Shown: positions 7,836 to 17,328, counted from the stretch's first letter. The stretch is 64,000 bases of DNA from an uncultured Peptostreptococcaceae bacterium (GCA_905235115.1 CAJOKT010000010.1:18372-82371); one strand, 5' to 3'. Translations and numbers: made by a program. Notes: a model not told the origin generated them from the letters alone.

Positions 7836-8972
7836 ATGAAAAAAAGCATATCCCTGATCCTGGTCATGGTGGTCATAGTGGGGACGCTGTCCCTCATAAG
7901 TTACAGGAGCAAGTCTTTTGCCTCTGATCTTAAGATCGCCATACTGACAGCGGATGTTTTTGAAGACAATTACACAGGACAGACTATTCTGGATGCTTCT
8001 CAGACTCTTAAGTCTGAAGGTATCACTGCCGATCTCATAGAGTGCAAGGGCGACAGCTTCAGGCTGCGTATGACCGAAGCCGCTTCCTCCCATGAGATGG
8101 TGGTATGCGTAGGCAAACAGTTCTGGGAGATAGGGGAAGTTTCAAGGGAATATCCGGGGGTGAAATTCGTCTGGATGAACAACACCGTGGAGAACCCCGA
8201 GGATTATCCCAATCTGGAGAATGTGACGTTCTATGAGAATCAGGGCGCATATCTTGCGGGATATGTGGCTGCTGCGCTTACGGAGACCGGAGTGATCGGG
8301 ATCATCATGCCTGAGAAGAACAGCTCCTTCACGAGATATGCTGCAGGATTCATTCAGGGCGCCAGATCCGTCAACTCCAGCGTGGACGTGGTCACCGTCA
8401 TTGCAAGCCCCGGAAACAGCGGGGACAGTTCGGCTCCGGCCATGACCGCGATCGGAAATGATGCGGACGTGATCCTGGAGGTGGGATTCGGAACGGACAC
8501 CGGAGTTTATGAGGCCGCAAAAGATAAAGGTGTATTCATCATTGGGACAGAGACCGACAAGAAGATCACCTTAAGAAAATACGACGAACAGATCCTTTGC
8601 TCAGTGAAGAAGGATATCGGAAGGGCCATCGTGAGAGTGGTCACACGCTACGATGACTACGATCAGTTCAGCGGCGGAAAGAATATTTCTGTCGGGATCA
8701 ACGAAGGTTACGTGGACATTTGCTATGGAGACGAGTACTCTGTGAATCTGGTGGACGAGAATCTGGTGACTCAGATCAGATACCTCAGGGACAGCATAAT
8801 CAATAATGTGATCGCTGTCGACACTCAGACAGAAGAACTGGATAACGCCATCCAGCTGGAAGACACCAAGGCCGCGGACGTGGATGAGACAGAAGCCGGT
8901 CCGGATCCCGGCGGCGGACAGACCGAAACGGGCGGAGACTATTTGGAAGGACGCATCGTCCCTGATAAATAG
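7836..8972 (+). CDS. BMP-family (PnrA/Med-like) substrate-binding protein
   Basis: A 378-residue exported protein with a signal sequence of about 25-30 residues (MKKSISLILVMVVIVGTLS) but no lipobox cysteine. The mature part has the BMP-family pattern: VCVGKQFW, YPGVKFVWMNN, ENQGAYLAGYVAA, GIIMPEKNSSFTRYAAGFIQGA and EVGFGTDTGVYEAAK. The family includes purine-nucleoside-binding lipoproteins and the Med regulator of Bacillus. It follows deoB-pdp, which makes a nucleoside ligand attractive, but no ABC transporter genes accompany it, so a sensing role is also possible. The C-terminal 45 residues are acidic and low-complexity. Confidence 0.75.
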   Translation: MKKSISLILVMVVIVGTLSLISYRSKSFASDLKIAILTADVFEDNYTGQTILDASQTLKSEGITADLIECKGDSFRLRMTEAASSHEMVVCVGKQFWEIGEVSREYPGVKFVWMNNTVENPEDYPNLENVTFYENQGAYLAGYVAAALTETGVIGIIMPEKNSSFTRYAAGFIQGARSVNSSVDVVTVIASPGNSGDSSAPAMTAIGNDADVILEVGFGTDTGVYEAAKDKGVFIIGTETDKKITLRKYDEQILCSVKKDIGRAIVRVVTRYDDYDQFSGGKNISVGINEGYVDICYGDEYSVNLVDENLVTQIRYLRDSIINNVIAVDTQTEELDNAIQLEDTKAADVDETEAGPDPGGGQTETGGDYLEGRIVPDK

Positions 8973-9011
8973 AGAGTTCAGCAAAAGCTTACAGAAAGGA
9001 AATACAGGAAA

Positions 9012-10124
9012 ATGAAAAAAACTATAGCGGTACTTCTGGTACTTGTTATGACAGCGGTGATGCTTACGGGCTGCGGCGCGGAGTATAAGATCAACATCAG
9101 CCCCTATGACACATATAACTATGATGAGTATGTGGTCCTTCCGGACTACTCCGGATACACGGTCAGCGTGGAGGAGGTCGTAGTCACGGATGACGATGTT
9201 CAGTTCGAGATCAACTCCAGACTGGCTGCCGCTTCGACCCAGGAGGAAGTCACCGAGGGACAGGTGGGAGAAGGAGATACTGTAAACATTTCATACAAGG
9301 GGACCCTTGAGGACGGTTCCACCCTTGACGGAATGAATGCGGAGAACCAGAGCCTGGAACTTGGTTCGGGTGTCTATATCGACGGCTTTGAGAAGGGACT
9401 TTACGGTCATGAGATCGGGGAGACCGTCACACTGAACCTTAATTTCCCGGACCCTTATCCCAACAACACGGATCTTTCGGGAAAGGGCGTGGTCTTCGAG
9501 GTCACCATCAATTCCAAGACTGAGACTAAGCAGGCTGAACTGAACGAAGAGTTCATGTCATCTGACAGCGACGGAGAGGCCGGGACTGAAGAGGAGTACA
9601 GAGAATTCATAAGAAAGACCCTTCAGGAGGAAGGGGAGGAGCAGGCGCTCTATGATGCAGAGACATCTATCTATGAGCAGATCCTTGACAACGCTGAGAT
9701 CCTTAAATATCCGGAGGATGAGATCGAGGCACAGATCCAGAAAGGACTGGAGCAGTATCAGGGTTATGCCACTCAGAGCGGCATGAGCTGGGAGGACTTC
9801 GTGACATCATACTTCGGAGATGAAGCCACATTCAACTCACAGCTCCAGAGCTATGTGGAAAGCCAGGTCGGCAGCAAGATGGTGATCTTCGCCCTCTGCG
9901 AGAAGGAAGGCATCAAGGTGTCTGACAAGGAGTATTCAGACCAGATCGCCGAGTATCTGGAAGGCTTCGGAGTGAAAGACGCTGAGGAATTCGAGTCATA
10001 CTACGGAACTTCAGTTCAGGAGTACATGGAGATGTATGAAGTGCCCACCAACATGTACCTTGAAAAGGTGCTGGATAAGCTTTGTGAACAGCTGAAAGGA
10101 AACAGCGAGACTGCTGAACAGTGA
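9012..10124 (+). CDS. FKBP/trigger-factor-like peptidyl-prolyl isomerase lipoprotein
   Basis: A 370-residue protein with a lipoprotein signal (lipobox LTGC, cysteine at residue 21), so it should be anchored on the outer face of the membrane. Residues about 85-180 form an FKBP-type isomerase domain (GDTVNISYKGTLEDGSTLDG, ELGSGVYIDGFEKGL, GETVTLNLNFPDPYP). The rest (about 185-355) is helical like the C-terminal arms of trigger factor. It is inferred to fold exported proteins, much as PrsA does. It follows the BMP-type gene by 39 bases and ends at a terminator. Confidence 0.82.
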   Translation: MKKTIAVLLVLVMTAVMLTGCGAEYKINISPYDTYNYDEYVVLPDYSGYTVSVEEVVVTDDDVQFEINSRLAAASTQEEVTEGQVGEGDTVNISYKGTLEDGSTLDGMNAENQSLELGSGVYIDGFEKGLYGHEIGETVTLNLNFPDPYPNNTDLSGKGVVFEVTINSKTETKQAELNEEFMSSDSDGEAGTEEEYREFIRKTLQEEGEEQALYDAETSIYEQILDNAEILKYPEDEIEAQIQKGLEQYQGYATQSGMSWEDFVTSYFGDEATFNSQLQSYVESQVGSKMVIFALCEKEGIKVSDKEYSDQIAEYLEGFGVKDAEEFESYYGTSVQEYMEMYEVPTNMYLEKVLDKLCEQLKGNSETAEQ

Positions 10125-10161
10125 TCATTCAGAGGACAGATCAGCTCAATTGAAAACAACG

Positions 10162-10203
10162 GCGCAGGCACGAGGCGGTATTCTGCCTGCGTCTTTATTT
10201 TTT
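10162..10203 (+). terminator. Rho-independent terminator
   Basis: CGCAGGCA (10163-10170) pairs with TGCCTGCG (10184-10191), followed by TCTTTATTTTTTT. It closes the BMP/FKBP transcript; the tail runs directly into a TTTTGCGC motif. Confidence 0.88.
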
Positions 10204-10215
10204 TGCGCGGATGGA

Positions 10216-10244
10216 TGGACGGAGACCACAAAATATGGTAATAT
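10216..10244 (+). promoter_or_regulatory. nrdR promoter
   Basis: TGGACG (10216-10221), a 17-bp spacer ending in TGG, and TAATAT (10239-10244): an extended -10 promoter. About 70 bases of leader precede nrdR. Confidence 0.55.
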
Positions 10245-10322
10245 GACTGTAAGATCTGTAATGGGTTGTGTTTTTTGTAGGAAAAGGGACTGGAAATGTC
10301 CCTTTCTTGTGGGAGGAACGAA

Positions 10323-10784
10323 ATGAAGTGTCCATATTGTGACAACATCGATACCAAGGTGATCGACTCCAGACCGACAGAAGACGGTCACGCTATCAGA
10401 AGAAGAAGGGGCTGTGATAAGTGCGGCCGCCGCTTTACCACCTACGAGAAGGTGGAGGAATCTATCTTAATGGTGATCAAGTCTGACGGAAAGCGCAGAG
10501 AGGCCTTCGACCGCGATAAGCTTTTCAGAGGCATCGCCAGGGCCTGCGAGAAGAGACCGGTTTCTGCCGAGACCATGGAGAACATCGTAAACAATGTTGA
10601 ACGTGAACTTAACAACATGATGGTGAAGGAAGTGGAGTCCAAGTACATAGGCGAACTGGTCATGGAGGAACTGAAGAAGGTGGACGAGGTGGCATATATC
10701 AGATTTGCCTCCGTCTACAGACAGTTTACGGACGTCAATACCTTCATCACTGAGGTGGAGAAACTGGTGGGGAAGAAGAAATGA
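10323..10784 (+). CDS. nrdR: Transcriptional repressor NrdR
   Basis: A 153-residue regulator. A zinc ribbon with cysteines at residues 3, 6, 31 and 34 (MKCPYCDN...[13 protein letters not shown]) is followed by an ATP-cone (about 49-139) that senses ATP/dATP. NrdR represses ribonucleotide reductase genes; none is in this window. The start at 10323 gives the invariant MKCPYC N-terminus and follows GGGAGG; an in-frame ATG at 10296 would add nine residues not seen in the family. It overlaps cmk by 4 bases. Confidence 0.96.
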   Translation: MKCPYCDNIDTKVIDSRPTEDGHAIRRRRGCDKCGRRFTTYEKVEESILMVIKSDGKRREAFDRDKLFRGIARACEKRPVSAETMENIVNNVERELNNMMVKEVESKYIGELVMEELKKVDEVAYIRFASVYRQFTDVNTFITEVEKLVGKKK

Positions 10785-11440
10785 GCGAAACTTACCGTAT
10801 AGCCATTGACGGTCCCAGCGGCGCGGGTAAATCCACTGTCGCAAAACAGGTGGCCGCCAGACTGGGTATCGAGTACATAGACACCGGCGCCATGTACAGA
10901 GCTATAGGCCTCAAGATGCTGAGGCTGGGTCTTGCCATGGAGGAGAATGATGATCTTCAGAAAATGCTGGACCAGACAGATGTGGACTTCGAGAAGGAGA
11001 GGATATATCTGGACGGTGAGGACGTAAGCGACCTGATCAGGACCCAGGAGATCTCCAAGGCCGCGTCGGACTGTTCTGCTTTCAGGATCGTCAGGGAAAA
11101 GCTGGTGGAGCTTCAGAGAGCCATGGGTGAGAGAAAGTCCATCATCATGGACGGACGAGACATAGGCACCGTGGTGCTGAAGGACTCAAAGCAGAAATTC
11201 TACCTCACTGCGACTGCGGAGGAGCGGGCCATGAGGAGATATCTGGAGCTTAGGGAAAAGGGCTCAGATGAGGGTTACGAGCAGGTGCTCCTGGACGTGA
11301 TCAGGAGGGATCACAACGATTCCCACCGCGACGTATCGCCTCTCAGACAGGCAGAGGATGCGGTGCTCATCGACAGCACCAACATGACCGTGGAACAGGT
11401 GACAGACTTCATAATCGAAAGCGTTACTTCCGGCAAATAA
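10781..11440 (+). CDS. cmk: Cytidylate kinase
   Basis: A 219-residue nucleoside monophosphate kinase that phosphorylates CMP and dCMP. The P-loop GPSGAGKST is at residues 10-18, the substrate region [12 protein letters not shown] at about 35-46, and [21 protein letters not shown] in the middle, as in the family. It is translationally coupled to nrdR, so control of dNTP synthesis and pyrimidine phosphorylation share a transcript. Confidence 0.96.
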   Translation: MSETYRIAIDGPSGAGKSTVAKQVAARLGIEYIDTGAMYRAIGLKMLRLGLAMEENDDLQKMLDQTDVDFEKERIYLDGEDVSDLIRTQEISKAASDCSAFRIVREKLVELQRAMGERKSIIMDGRDIGTVVLKDSKQKFYLTATAEERAMRRYLELREKGSDEGYEQVLLDVIRRDHNDSHRDVSPLRQAEDAVLIDSTNMTVEQVTDFIIESVTSGK

Positions 11441-11497
11441 AGTCACGCGGGGCAAGGGGAGCCCCGCCTTAAAAGGAAAGGGGAAAAAGGATAAGAG

Positions 11498-12181
11498 ATG
11501 AACATCAAGGAACTGCCTTCGGACGAAAGGCCGGTGGAGAAGCTGCTCCGGTACGGAAGCGGCTCGCTTTCCAATTCCGAGCTTCTGGCGGTGCTTCTTG
11601 GTTCAGGCATAGGCGGCACCTCCGCCATCGGCCTGGCTGAGAAGGTGCTGGCCTCAGCGGGAGGCCTTGCAGGTCTATGGGATATCGCCGCGGAAGACCT
11701 TATGGATCTGCAGGGTGTGGGACCCAAAAAAGCCGCCACCATAATGTGCGCCATGGAACTGGGGAAAAGAGCTTCCTCCCCGGGAGGGAAGAAGCGGAGA
11801 AAGATAAGTACCCCCGGAGAGCTTGCGGATTTTTTCATGGAAGATATGAGACACCTGAAGAAAGAATACTTCAAGGTGCTGCTGCTTAATGTAAGGCTGG
11901 AAGTCATGGGCCTTGAGACTGTATCAGTCGGGGATATAGCCGGGGCTCCGGTACATCCCAGGGAGACCTTTGAACCGGCCATAAGAAAGGGAGCCGCCGC
12001 AGTGTGCTTCGCCCACAATCATCCATCAGGGGATCCTGAACCTTCTGACGATGACATCAAGGTGACCAGAAGGCTCATGGAGTGCGGAGACATACTGGGG
12101 ATCAGAGTTCTGGATCACATAATCATCGGGGACGGCACCTTCAGAAGCCTTAAACAGGAAGGCTTCATGAATCGTGCTTGA
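11498..12181 (+). CDS. radC: RadC family JAB-domain protein
   Basis: A 227-residue protein with an N-terminal helix-hairpin-helix segment (DLMDLQGVGPKKAATI) and a C-terminal JAB/MPN metalloprotease-like domain with the zinc motif HNHPSGDPEPSDDD. Named a DNA repair protein, its real activity remains unsettled. The start follows AAAGG and lies beyond a GC-rich hairpin (11447-11467) that lacks a T tract. The minD promoter -35 overlaps its stop codon. Confidence 0.93.
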   Translation: MNIKELPSDERPVEKLLRYGSGSLSNSELLAVLLGSGIGGTSAIGLAEKVLASAGGLAGLWDIAAEDLMDLQGVGPKKAATIMCAMELGKRASSPGGKKRRKISTPGELADFFMEDMRHLKKEYFKVLLLNVRLEVMGLETVSVGDIAGAPVHPRETFEPAIRKGAAAVCFAHNHPSGDPEPSDDDIKVTRRLMECGDILGIRVLDHIIIGDGTFRSLKQEGFMNRA

Positions 12182-12206
12182 AAAAAGTGTCCGGTAGTAA
12201 TACAAT
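12178..12206 (+). promoter_or_regulatory. minD promoter giving a near-leaderless mRNA
   Basis: TTGAAA (12178-12183, overlapping the radC stop), a 17-bp spacer and TACAAT (12201-12206). The minD ATG is only 9 bases downstream of the -10, so transcription would begin about 2-4 bases before the start codon, and no Shine-Dalgarno sequence is present. Confidence 0.6.
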
Positions 12207-12215
12207 ACACTTGCT

Positions 12216-12938
12216 ATGGGTAAAACTATCGTCATATGTTCCGGCAAGGGCGGAACAGGCAAAACAATGTTTGCGGCAAACCTCGGGGCAATGCTCGCCA
12301 AGAGGGAGAACCGTGTATGTCTTATAGACATGGACACGGGGTTGAGGAATCTCGACCTCTATCTTGGTTTGGAAAACAATGTGGTCTATGACGTGTCCGA
12401 TGTGCTTTCAGGGGTCTGCCGCATCAAGCAGGCTCTGATCAAGCATAAGTCCTTCCCGGGACTTTACTTCATGGCTGCAAGCCCCAAGCCGGACGAGGGT
12501 GAGTTCACGCCGCTTCACATGCAGGTCCTCTGCAGCAAGCTGAGCAAAAAATTCGACTATGTAATAGTAGACTGCCCAGCAGGTCTGGACGACGGACTTC
12601 AGATCGCCACGGGCGGAGCGGACCAGGTCATAATGGTCATAACCCCTGAGTATTCCTCCATAAGGGACGCGGAGGCGGTGACAGCCAATCTTATGGACCA
12701 GAGGATAAGCAAGATCCATTACGTACTGAACAAGGTGAACGTGGACCTGGTGAAGCTGGGGTATGAGCTGTCTCTGGAGGAGATGCCGGAAGTGATAAGA
12801 AGAAGGCTGATCGGCATAGTGAAAGAGGACGTGAACATCCATATCTCCACCAATCTGGGGATGCCTGCGGTGTTCCAGCCTGACACCTACATCTATCACA
12901 ACTTCTATAAGATCGCGGGACGTGTGATGGGACTGTAG
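12216..12938 (+). CDS. minD: MinD-like septum-site ATPase
   Basis: A 240-residue deviant-Walker ATPase: GKGGTGKT at residues 9-16, DMDTGLRNLDLYLGLE at about 39-54 and VDCPAGLDDG around 124. MinD places the division septum by recruiting MinC at the membrane. It has the family start, but the upstream region has no ribosome-binding site (see its promoter). Neither minC nor minE or divIVA is adjacent, and the C-terminal membrane helix is not obvious, so another ParA/MinD family role cannot be excluded. Confidence 0.85.
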   Translation: MGKTIVICSGKGGTGKTMFAANLGAMLAKRENRVCLIDMDTGLRNLDLYLGLENNVVYDVSDVLSGVCRIKQALIKHKSFPGLYFMAASPKPDEGEFTPLHMQVLCSKLSKKFDYVIVDCPAGLDDGLQIATGGADQVIMVITPEYSSIRDAEAVTANLMDQRISKIHYVLNKVNVDLVKLGYELSLEEMPEVIRRRLIGIVKEDVNIHISTNLGMPAVFQPDTYIYHNFYKIAGRVMGL

Positions 12939-12959
12939 ATGGGATATTTTGCGGAAATT

Positions 12960-12990
12960 GCTCTCTGCTTTCTGGCGGAGAGCTTTTTAT
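12960..12990 (+). terminator. minD terminator
   Basis: GCTCTCTGC (12960-12968) pairs with GCGGAGAGC (12975-12983, one wobble) and runs into TTTTTATTT. Confidence 0.85.
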
Positions 12991-13006
12991 TTAGTGCAAG
13001 ATCTCA

Positions 13007-13036
13007 TTGACAATTTGTCAACGAATATAATATAAT
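13007..13036 (+). promoter_or_regulatory. rny promoter with palindrome over the -35
   Basis: A perfect -35 TTGACA (13007-13012), an 18-bp spacer and a perfect -10 TATAAT (13031-13036). The -35 is embedded in TTGACAA-T-TTGTCAA (13007-13021), a 7-bp-arm dyad that looks like an operator. About 70 bases of leader follow. Confidence 0.75.
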
Positions 13037-13109
13037 CAATTGCGTATGAGTCTGTACGTAAATATTTTGAGATTACGCTTTCATATACAAAATTGAATAA
13101 GGAGGAAAA

Positions 13110-14660
13110 ATGCATATGGATCCAATGGTTTTGACTGTTATCATCGCGGTCATTACGCTGATACTCGGCGTTCTGATCGGTTATATATACAGAAAGAATG
13201 TTGGCGAGAGAACGATCGGTTCTGCGGAGCAGGTAGCTAAAAATTTGATACTGGACGCAGAAAACAAATCCGAAAGCATCAAGAAAGAAGCACAGAAAGA
13301 GGCCAGAGAAGAGGCCAAAAGGATCAGATCTGAAGCGGAAAAAGACGCCCGTGAGAGAAGGGATGAGGCCAAGAGGACCGAGCGCAGACTGGTTCAGAAG
13401 GAAGAAAACTTAGACCGCAAGACAGAGAGCATCGAGAAAAAAGAGGAGAGCATTACCCAAAAGGAACAGGGACTGATAACAAAGCACAAAAACCTTGACA
13501 AGATCATAGCCGATCAGACCGCTGAGCTGGAGAGGATCTCCGGCTACACTCAGGAGGAGGCCAAGCAGATCCTTCTGCAGAATGTGGAGAAGGACGTGAG
13601 ACACGATGCCTCCGTCATGATCAAGGACATCGAGGCAAAGGCTAAGGAAGAGGCTGACAAGAAGGCAAGATATATCATCGTGAATGCCATCCAGAGATGC
13701 GCGGCGGATCAGGTAGCAGAGTCCACTGTGTCAGTGGTCAGCCTTCCCAATGACGAGATGAAGGGACGTATCATCGGCCGTGAGGGAAGAAACATCAGAG
13801 CCATCGAGACTCTGACCGGAGTGGACCTGATCATTGATGATACACCTGAGGCAGTCATCCTTTCCGGATTCGATCCGGTCAGACGTGAGGTGGCCAGGAT
13901 CGCTCTGGAAAAGCTCATCGTCGACGGCAGGATACATCCCGCAAGGATAGAGGAAATGGTCAACAAGGCCGAAAAGGAAGTCAACCAGATCATCAAGGAA
14001 GCGGGAGAGAACGCAGCCTTCGAGTGCGGCATCCACAACCTCCATCCTGAGCTGGTGAAGATCCTGGGAAGACTTAAGTACAGAACCTCCTACGGACAGA
14101 ACGTGCTCCAGCATTCAGTGGAGGTGTCTCATCTGGCAGGCCTCATGGCCGGTGAGCTGGGACTGGACATCAAGCTTGCCAAGAGGGCAGGTCTTCTCCA
14201 CGACATCGGAAAGGCTCTGGACCACGAGTACGAGGGAACTCACGTCGATATCGGAATCGACATCCTAAAAAAATACAAGGAATCCCAGGCTGTCATCGAC
14301 GGCATGGCATCCCACCACGGGGACTATGAGCCCAAGAGCATGGAGGCGGTGCTCATAGCCGCGGCGGACGCACTTTCAGCTGCACGTCCCGGCGCGAGAA
14401 GAGAGACTCTGGATGTTTACGTGAAGCGTCTTGAGAAACTTGAGGAGATCGCCAACAACACACCGGGCGTTGAGAAATCCTTCGCAATCCAGGCGGGCCG
14501 TGAGATCAGGATCATCGCCAAGCCGGAGGAGATCAAGGATGACGAGATGGCATATCTTGCCCGTGAGATCTCCAAACAGATCGAGTCTGAGCTGGAATAT
14601 CCCGGCCAGATAAAGGTAAACGTCATCCGCGAGACCAGGGCCATAGACTACGCAAGGTAA
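13110..14660 (+). CDS. rny: Ribonuclease Y
   Basis: A 516-residue membrane-anchored endoribonuclease that starts mRNA decay in Firmicutes. Order: N-terminal membrane helix (about residues 6-24), long charged coiled coil (about 30-205), KH domain ([19 protein letters not shown]), HD domain with [15 protein letters not shown], and C-terminal region ending RAIDYAR as in the family. AGGAGG lies 4 bases before the ATG at 13110 and 10 before that at 13116; either may be used. Confidence 0.97.
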   Translation: MHMDPMVLTVIIAVITLILGVLIGYIYRKNVGERTIGSAEQVAKNLILDAENKSESIKKEAQKEAREEAKRIRSEAEKDARERRDEAKRTERRLVQKEENLDRKTESIEKKEESITQKEQGLITKHKNLDKIIADQTAELERISGYTQEEAKQILLQNVEKDVRHDASVMIKDIEAKAKEEADKKARYIIVNAIQRCAADQVAESTVSVVSLPNDEMKGRIIGREGRNIRAIETLTGVDLIIDDTPEAVILSGFDPVRREVARIALEKLIVDGRIHPARIEEMVNKAEKEVNQIIKEAGENAAFECGIHNLHPELVKILGRLKYRTSYGQNVLQHSVEVSHLAGLMAGELGLDIKLAKRAGLLHDIGKALDHEYEGTHVDIGIDILKKYKESQAVIDGMASHHGDYEPKSMEAVLIAAADALSAARPGARRETLDVYVKRLEKLEEIANNTPGVEKSFAIQAGREIRIIAKPEEIKDDEMAYLAREISKQIESELEYPGQIKVNVIRETRAIDYAR

Positions 14661-14710
14661 AGGGGCGCAGGTCTTTTGCGGCGGACAAAGCAATCAAGAA
14701 ACAGATCATG

Positions 14711-14740
14711 AGGGACAGCTATTCTGTCCCTTGTGTTTTC
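14711..14740 (+). terminator. rny terminator
   Basis: AGGGACAG (14711-14718) pairs with CTGTCCCT (14724-14731), followed by TGTGTTTTC. It lies right before the MATE gene start, so some readthrough may feed that gene. Confidence 0.7.
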
Positions 14741-14748
14741 CTGAAGTA

Positions 14749-16119
14749 ATGGAAGAGAGCATCATTTCAAAAGGGAACAAAGCTTTTTATACGGAGGCAT
14801 TGAGGATCGGCTTTCCCATAATGATACAGCAGCTTATCATTTTCGCCGTCGGGCTTTGTGATACGATCATGGTGGGCAAGCTTTCCACTCAGGCTCTGGC
14901 TGCAGTGGGGTCCGCCAACCAGGTCACCATGGTATATCTGAACACCGTGTTCGGATTCCTGTCCGGGGTAGGAGTGTTCACCGTGCAGTACTGGGGAATC
15001 AGGGACATTAAGACCCTGAGGAAGCTTCTGGGCGTGGCCTACTCGGTGGTGCTGGCGGCGGGGATCCCCATGACAGCTCTGGCCTTCGCTTTTTCGCCTC
15101 AGCTGATCTCCGTCTTTTCCAAGGATCCGGAGGTGGTGGCTCTGGGGACTCAGTATCTGAGGATTGCGGTATTCACCTTCATTCTGACGGGACTTACATT
15201 CACCATATCATATAATTCGAGAGCCATAGCCATGCTGAAATGGCCCACCGTCTTCAACGCGGTGACAGTGGCGCTGAATATCATACTGAACTGGGTGCTC
15301 ATATTCGGAAAGTTCGGCATGCCTGCCATGGGAGTGAGGGGCGCGGCTCTGGCTACGCTGATCTCCAGGGTGGCGGAACTTTTGTTACTGCTGATCTACA
15401 TTTACATGTCCAAGGACCATCCGCTCAAGGCCGGTCTTAATGAACTGAGGTATGAGAAGGAACTTCTGACAAGGGTGGTGAAGACAGCATATCCGGTGGT
15501 GCTCAACGAGTTCCTGTGGATACTGAGCTTTACCGCGGTCTACGCCATATACGGGCACATCGACACAGACGGCACTGCGCTGGCAGTGTCACAGATATCA
15601 ATGACCGTATCTGATATTTTCATGGCCATATTCTGCGGCATAGCCAACGCCTGCATGGTGATCGTCGGACAGGAACTGGGCAGGGGCAATATGGAAGCGG
15701 CGTTCCTCAGCGCCAAAAAATGCCTGACCCTGGTCTGGATCGCAAACATCATCTGTACAGCAGGGCTGATCATGGCAAGAGGGTTCATTGTCGGGATATA
15801 TGACTACGATCCCGCGGTAAACAAGATGATCATGGATACACTTCTGGTGTCTGCCCTGACCATGTCCCCGAAGATGTTGTCCTACACATTCATCTGCGGC
15901 ATCCTTAGACCCGGAGGAGACACCATATGGGGGTTCTTCGTGGACGCCGGACTGAACTGGTTCCTGAATGTGCCCCTGGCCTTCGTGTCCGTGTACATAC
16001 TCAAATGGCAGCTGGCGCCCTGCATGGCCATGGTGGCCATAGGTGAGCTGGTAAAGACCATTCTGAGCTACAGAAGATTCTATTCCAAAAAATGGATGAA
16101 CATATTCACAGGGAGATAA
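14749..16119 (+). CDS. MATE family efflux transporter
   Basis: A 456-residue protein with about 12 membrane helices arranged as two MATE repeats; residues ALRIGFPIMIQQLIIFAVGLCDTIMVG near the start and AVGSANQV are typical of the first. It exports drugs or metabolites by H+ or Na+ antiport; the substrate is unknown. The ATG at 14749 is preferred over an in-frame TTG at 14731 inside the rny terminator, although no good Shine-Dalgarno precedes it. The cysteine desulfurase gene begins 2 bases after its stop. Confidence 0.9.
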   Translation: MEESIISKGNKAFYTEALRIGFPIMIQQLIIFAVGLCDTIMVGKLSTQALAAVGSANQVTMVYLNTVFGFLSGVGVFTVQYWGIRDIKTLRKLLGVAYSVVLAAGIPMTALAFAFSPQLISVFSKDPEVVALGTQYLRIAVFTFILTGLTFTISYNSRAIAMLKWPTVFNAVTVALNIILNWVLIFGKFGMPAMGVRGAALATLISRVAELLLLLIYIYMSKDHPLKAGLNELRYEKELLTRVVKTAYPVVLNEFLWILSFTAVYAIYGHIDTDGTALAVSQISMTVSDIFMAIFCGIANACMVIVGQELGRGNMEAAFLSAKKCLTLVWIANIICTAGLIMARGFIVGIYDYDPAVNKMIMDTLLVSALTMSPKMLSYTFICGILRPGGDTIWGFFVDAGLNWFLNVPLAFVSVYILKWQLAPCMAMVAIGELVKTILSYRRFYSKKWMNIFTGR

Positions 16120-16121
16120 AA

Positions 16122-17309
16122 ATGATCGCGTACCTGGATAATTCAGCGACCACCAGACAATACGACCAGGTCACGGACCTCATGTCTGAGACCGCAAAAA
16201 ATTCATACGGCAACCCTTCATCCCTTCATGCCATGGGTTTTGAAGCAGAAAAGGCGGTAAAGGAGGGCAGGGCTCGGGTGGCCGGCGCCATTGGATGCAG
16301 CCCGGAGGAGGTGTTTTTCACATCCGGAGGGACCGAATCGGATAACACGGTGATCATGGGATGCGCCGGCCCGTCCAGAAAGCCCAGGGGGAACCGCAAA
16401 AGGATAATCTCAACGGAAGTGGAGCATCCCGCGGTGCTGGAGCCCCTGGCGGAACTGGAAAGACTGGGCTTCGAAGTGGTTCGCCTCAAGGTGGACGGAA
16501 GCTGCAGGCTGGATCCTGAAGCGGTGAGAAATGCCCTGACAGAGGACACCATCCTCATATCAGTCATGACGGTGAACAACGAGACAGGAACCGTAATGCC
16601 TATCGGAGAGATCGGCAGGATAAAGGCGGAGTTCAACAAATCACATGGCACGTCGGTGCTGCTTCACACCGACGGAGTCCAGGCCTTCGGAAAGATCCCC
16701 ATCAACATGAGCGGAAACTTCAGGGACGTTGACATGATGTCCCTGTCTTCCCATAAATTTCACGGACCAAAGGGCATGGGCGTGCTTTACGTCAGGAAAG
16801 GCACCAAGGCTTCACCCTTCATGCTGGGCGGCGGACAGGAAAAAGGCTTCCGCTCCGGCACGGAGAATGTGCCGGGTATCGCCGGGACCGGCCTGGCTGC
16901 GGAAATGTCCGTCAGGGACCTTGAGGCACGGTCCGCTTCCATGAGAGAGCTCAGAGACCGGCTGAAGGAAATGATAGTTTCCCAGATACCGGACATAAGG
17001 ATCAACTCCCCGGAAGACGGAGTCTGCTCCGTGCTGAACGTGAGCTTCCTTAAGACCAGAGGCGAGGTGATACTTCACAGCCTCGAGCAGCAGGGAGTCT
17101 ACGTATCTACAGGGTCCGCCTGCTCATCGAACCACAGCTCGAAAAAGGGCTCCCACGTGCTGAACGCCATGGGCCTCAAGCCCGCAGAGACCGAGGGTGC
17201 CTTAAGGTTCAGCCTGAGCGAGTTCACCACATACGATGAGATCGACCACGCTTTTTCTGCTCTTAAAAGCGCGGTGGAGACCTTCAGAAGGCTGGGAAGC
17301 TTCAGATAA
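16122..17309 (+). CDS. Cysteine desulfurase (NifS/IscS family)
   Basis: A 395-residue class V aminotransferase-fold enzyme. The PLP-binding lysine is in SSHKFHGPKGMGVLYVRKG and the catalytic cysteine loop is STGSACSS, with the early motif YLDNSATT. It takes sulfur from cysteine for Fe-S clusters or tRNA thiolation. The start at 16122 follows AGGGAGA; an upstream in-frame ATG at 16092 lies inside the MATE gene. The sulfur-using thiI gene is 2 kb away on the other strand, so supply of ThiI is a plausible role. Confidence 0.92.
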   Translation: MIAYLDNSATTRQYDQVTDLMSETAKNSYGNPSSLHAMGFEAEKAVKEGRARVAGAIGCSPEEVFFTSGGTESDNTVIMGCAGPSRKPRGNRKRIISTEVEHPAVLEPLAELERLGFEVVRLKVDGSCRLDPEAVRNALTEDTILISVMTVNNETGTVMPIGEIGRIKAEFNKSHGTSVLLHTDGVQAFGKIPINMSGNFRDVDMMSLSSHKFHGPKGMGVLYVRKGTKASPFMLGGGQEKGFRSGTENVPGIAGTGLAAEMSVRDLEARSASMRELRDRLKEMIVSQIPDIRINSPEDGVCSVLNVSFLKTRGEVILHSLEQQGVYVSTGSACSSNHSSKKGSHVLNAMGLKPAETEGALRFSLSEFTTYDEIDHAFSALKSAVETFRRLGSFR

Positions 17310-17328
17310 ATCAATATATGTGCAGAGA

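Noticed and set aside
11447..11467. GC-rich hairpin after cmk as a terminator
   Set aside because: The stem GCGGGGC/GCCCCGC is good but is followed by CTTAAAAGG instead of a T tract; it may only shape the radC leader.
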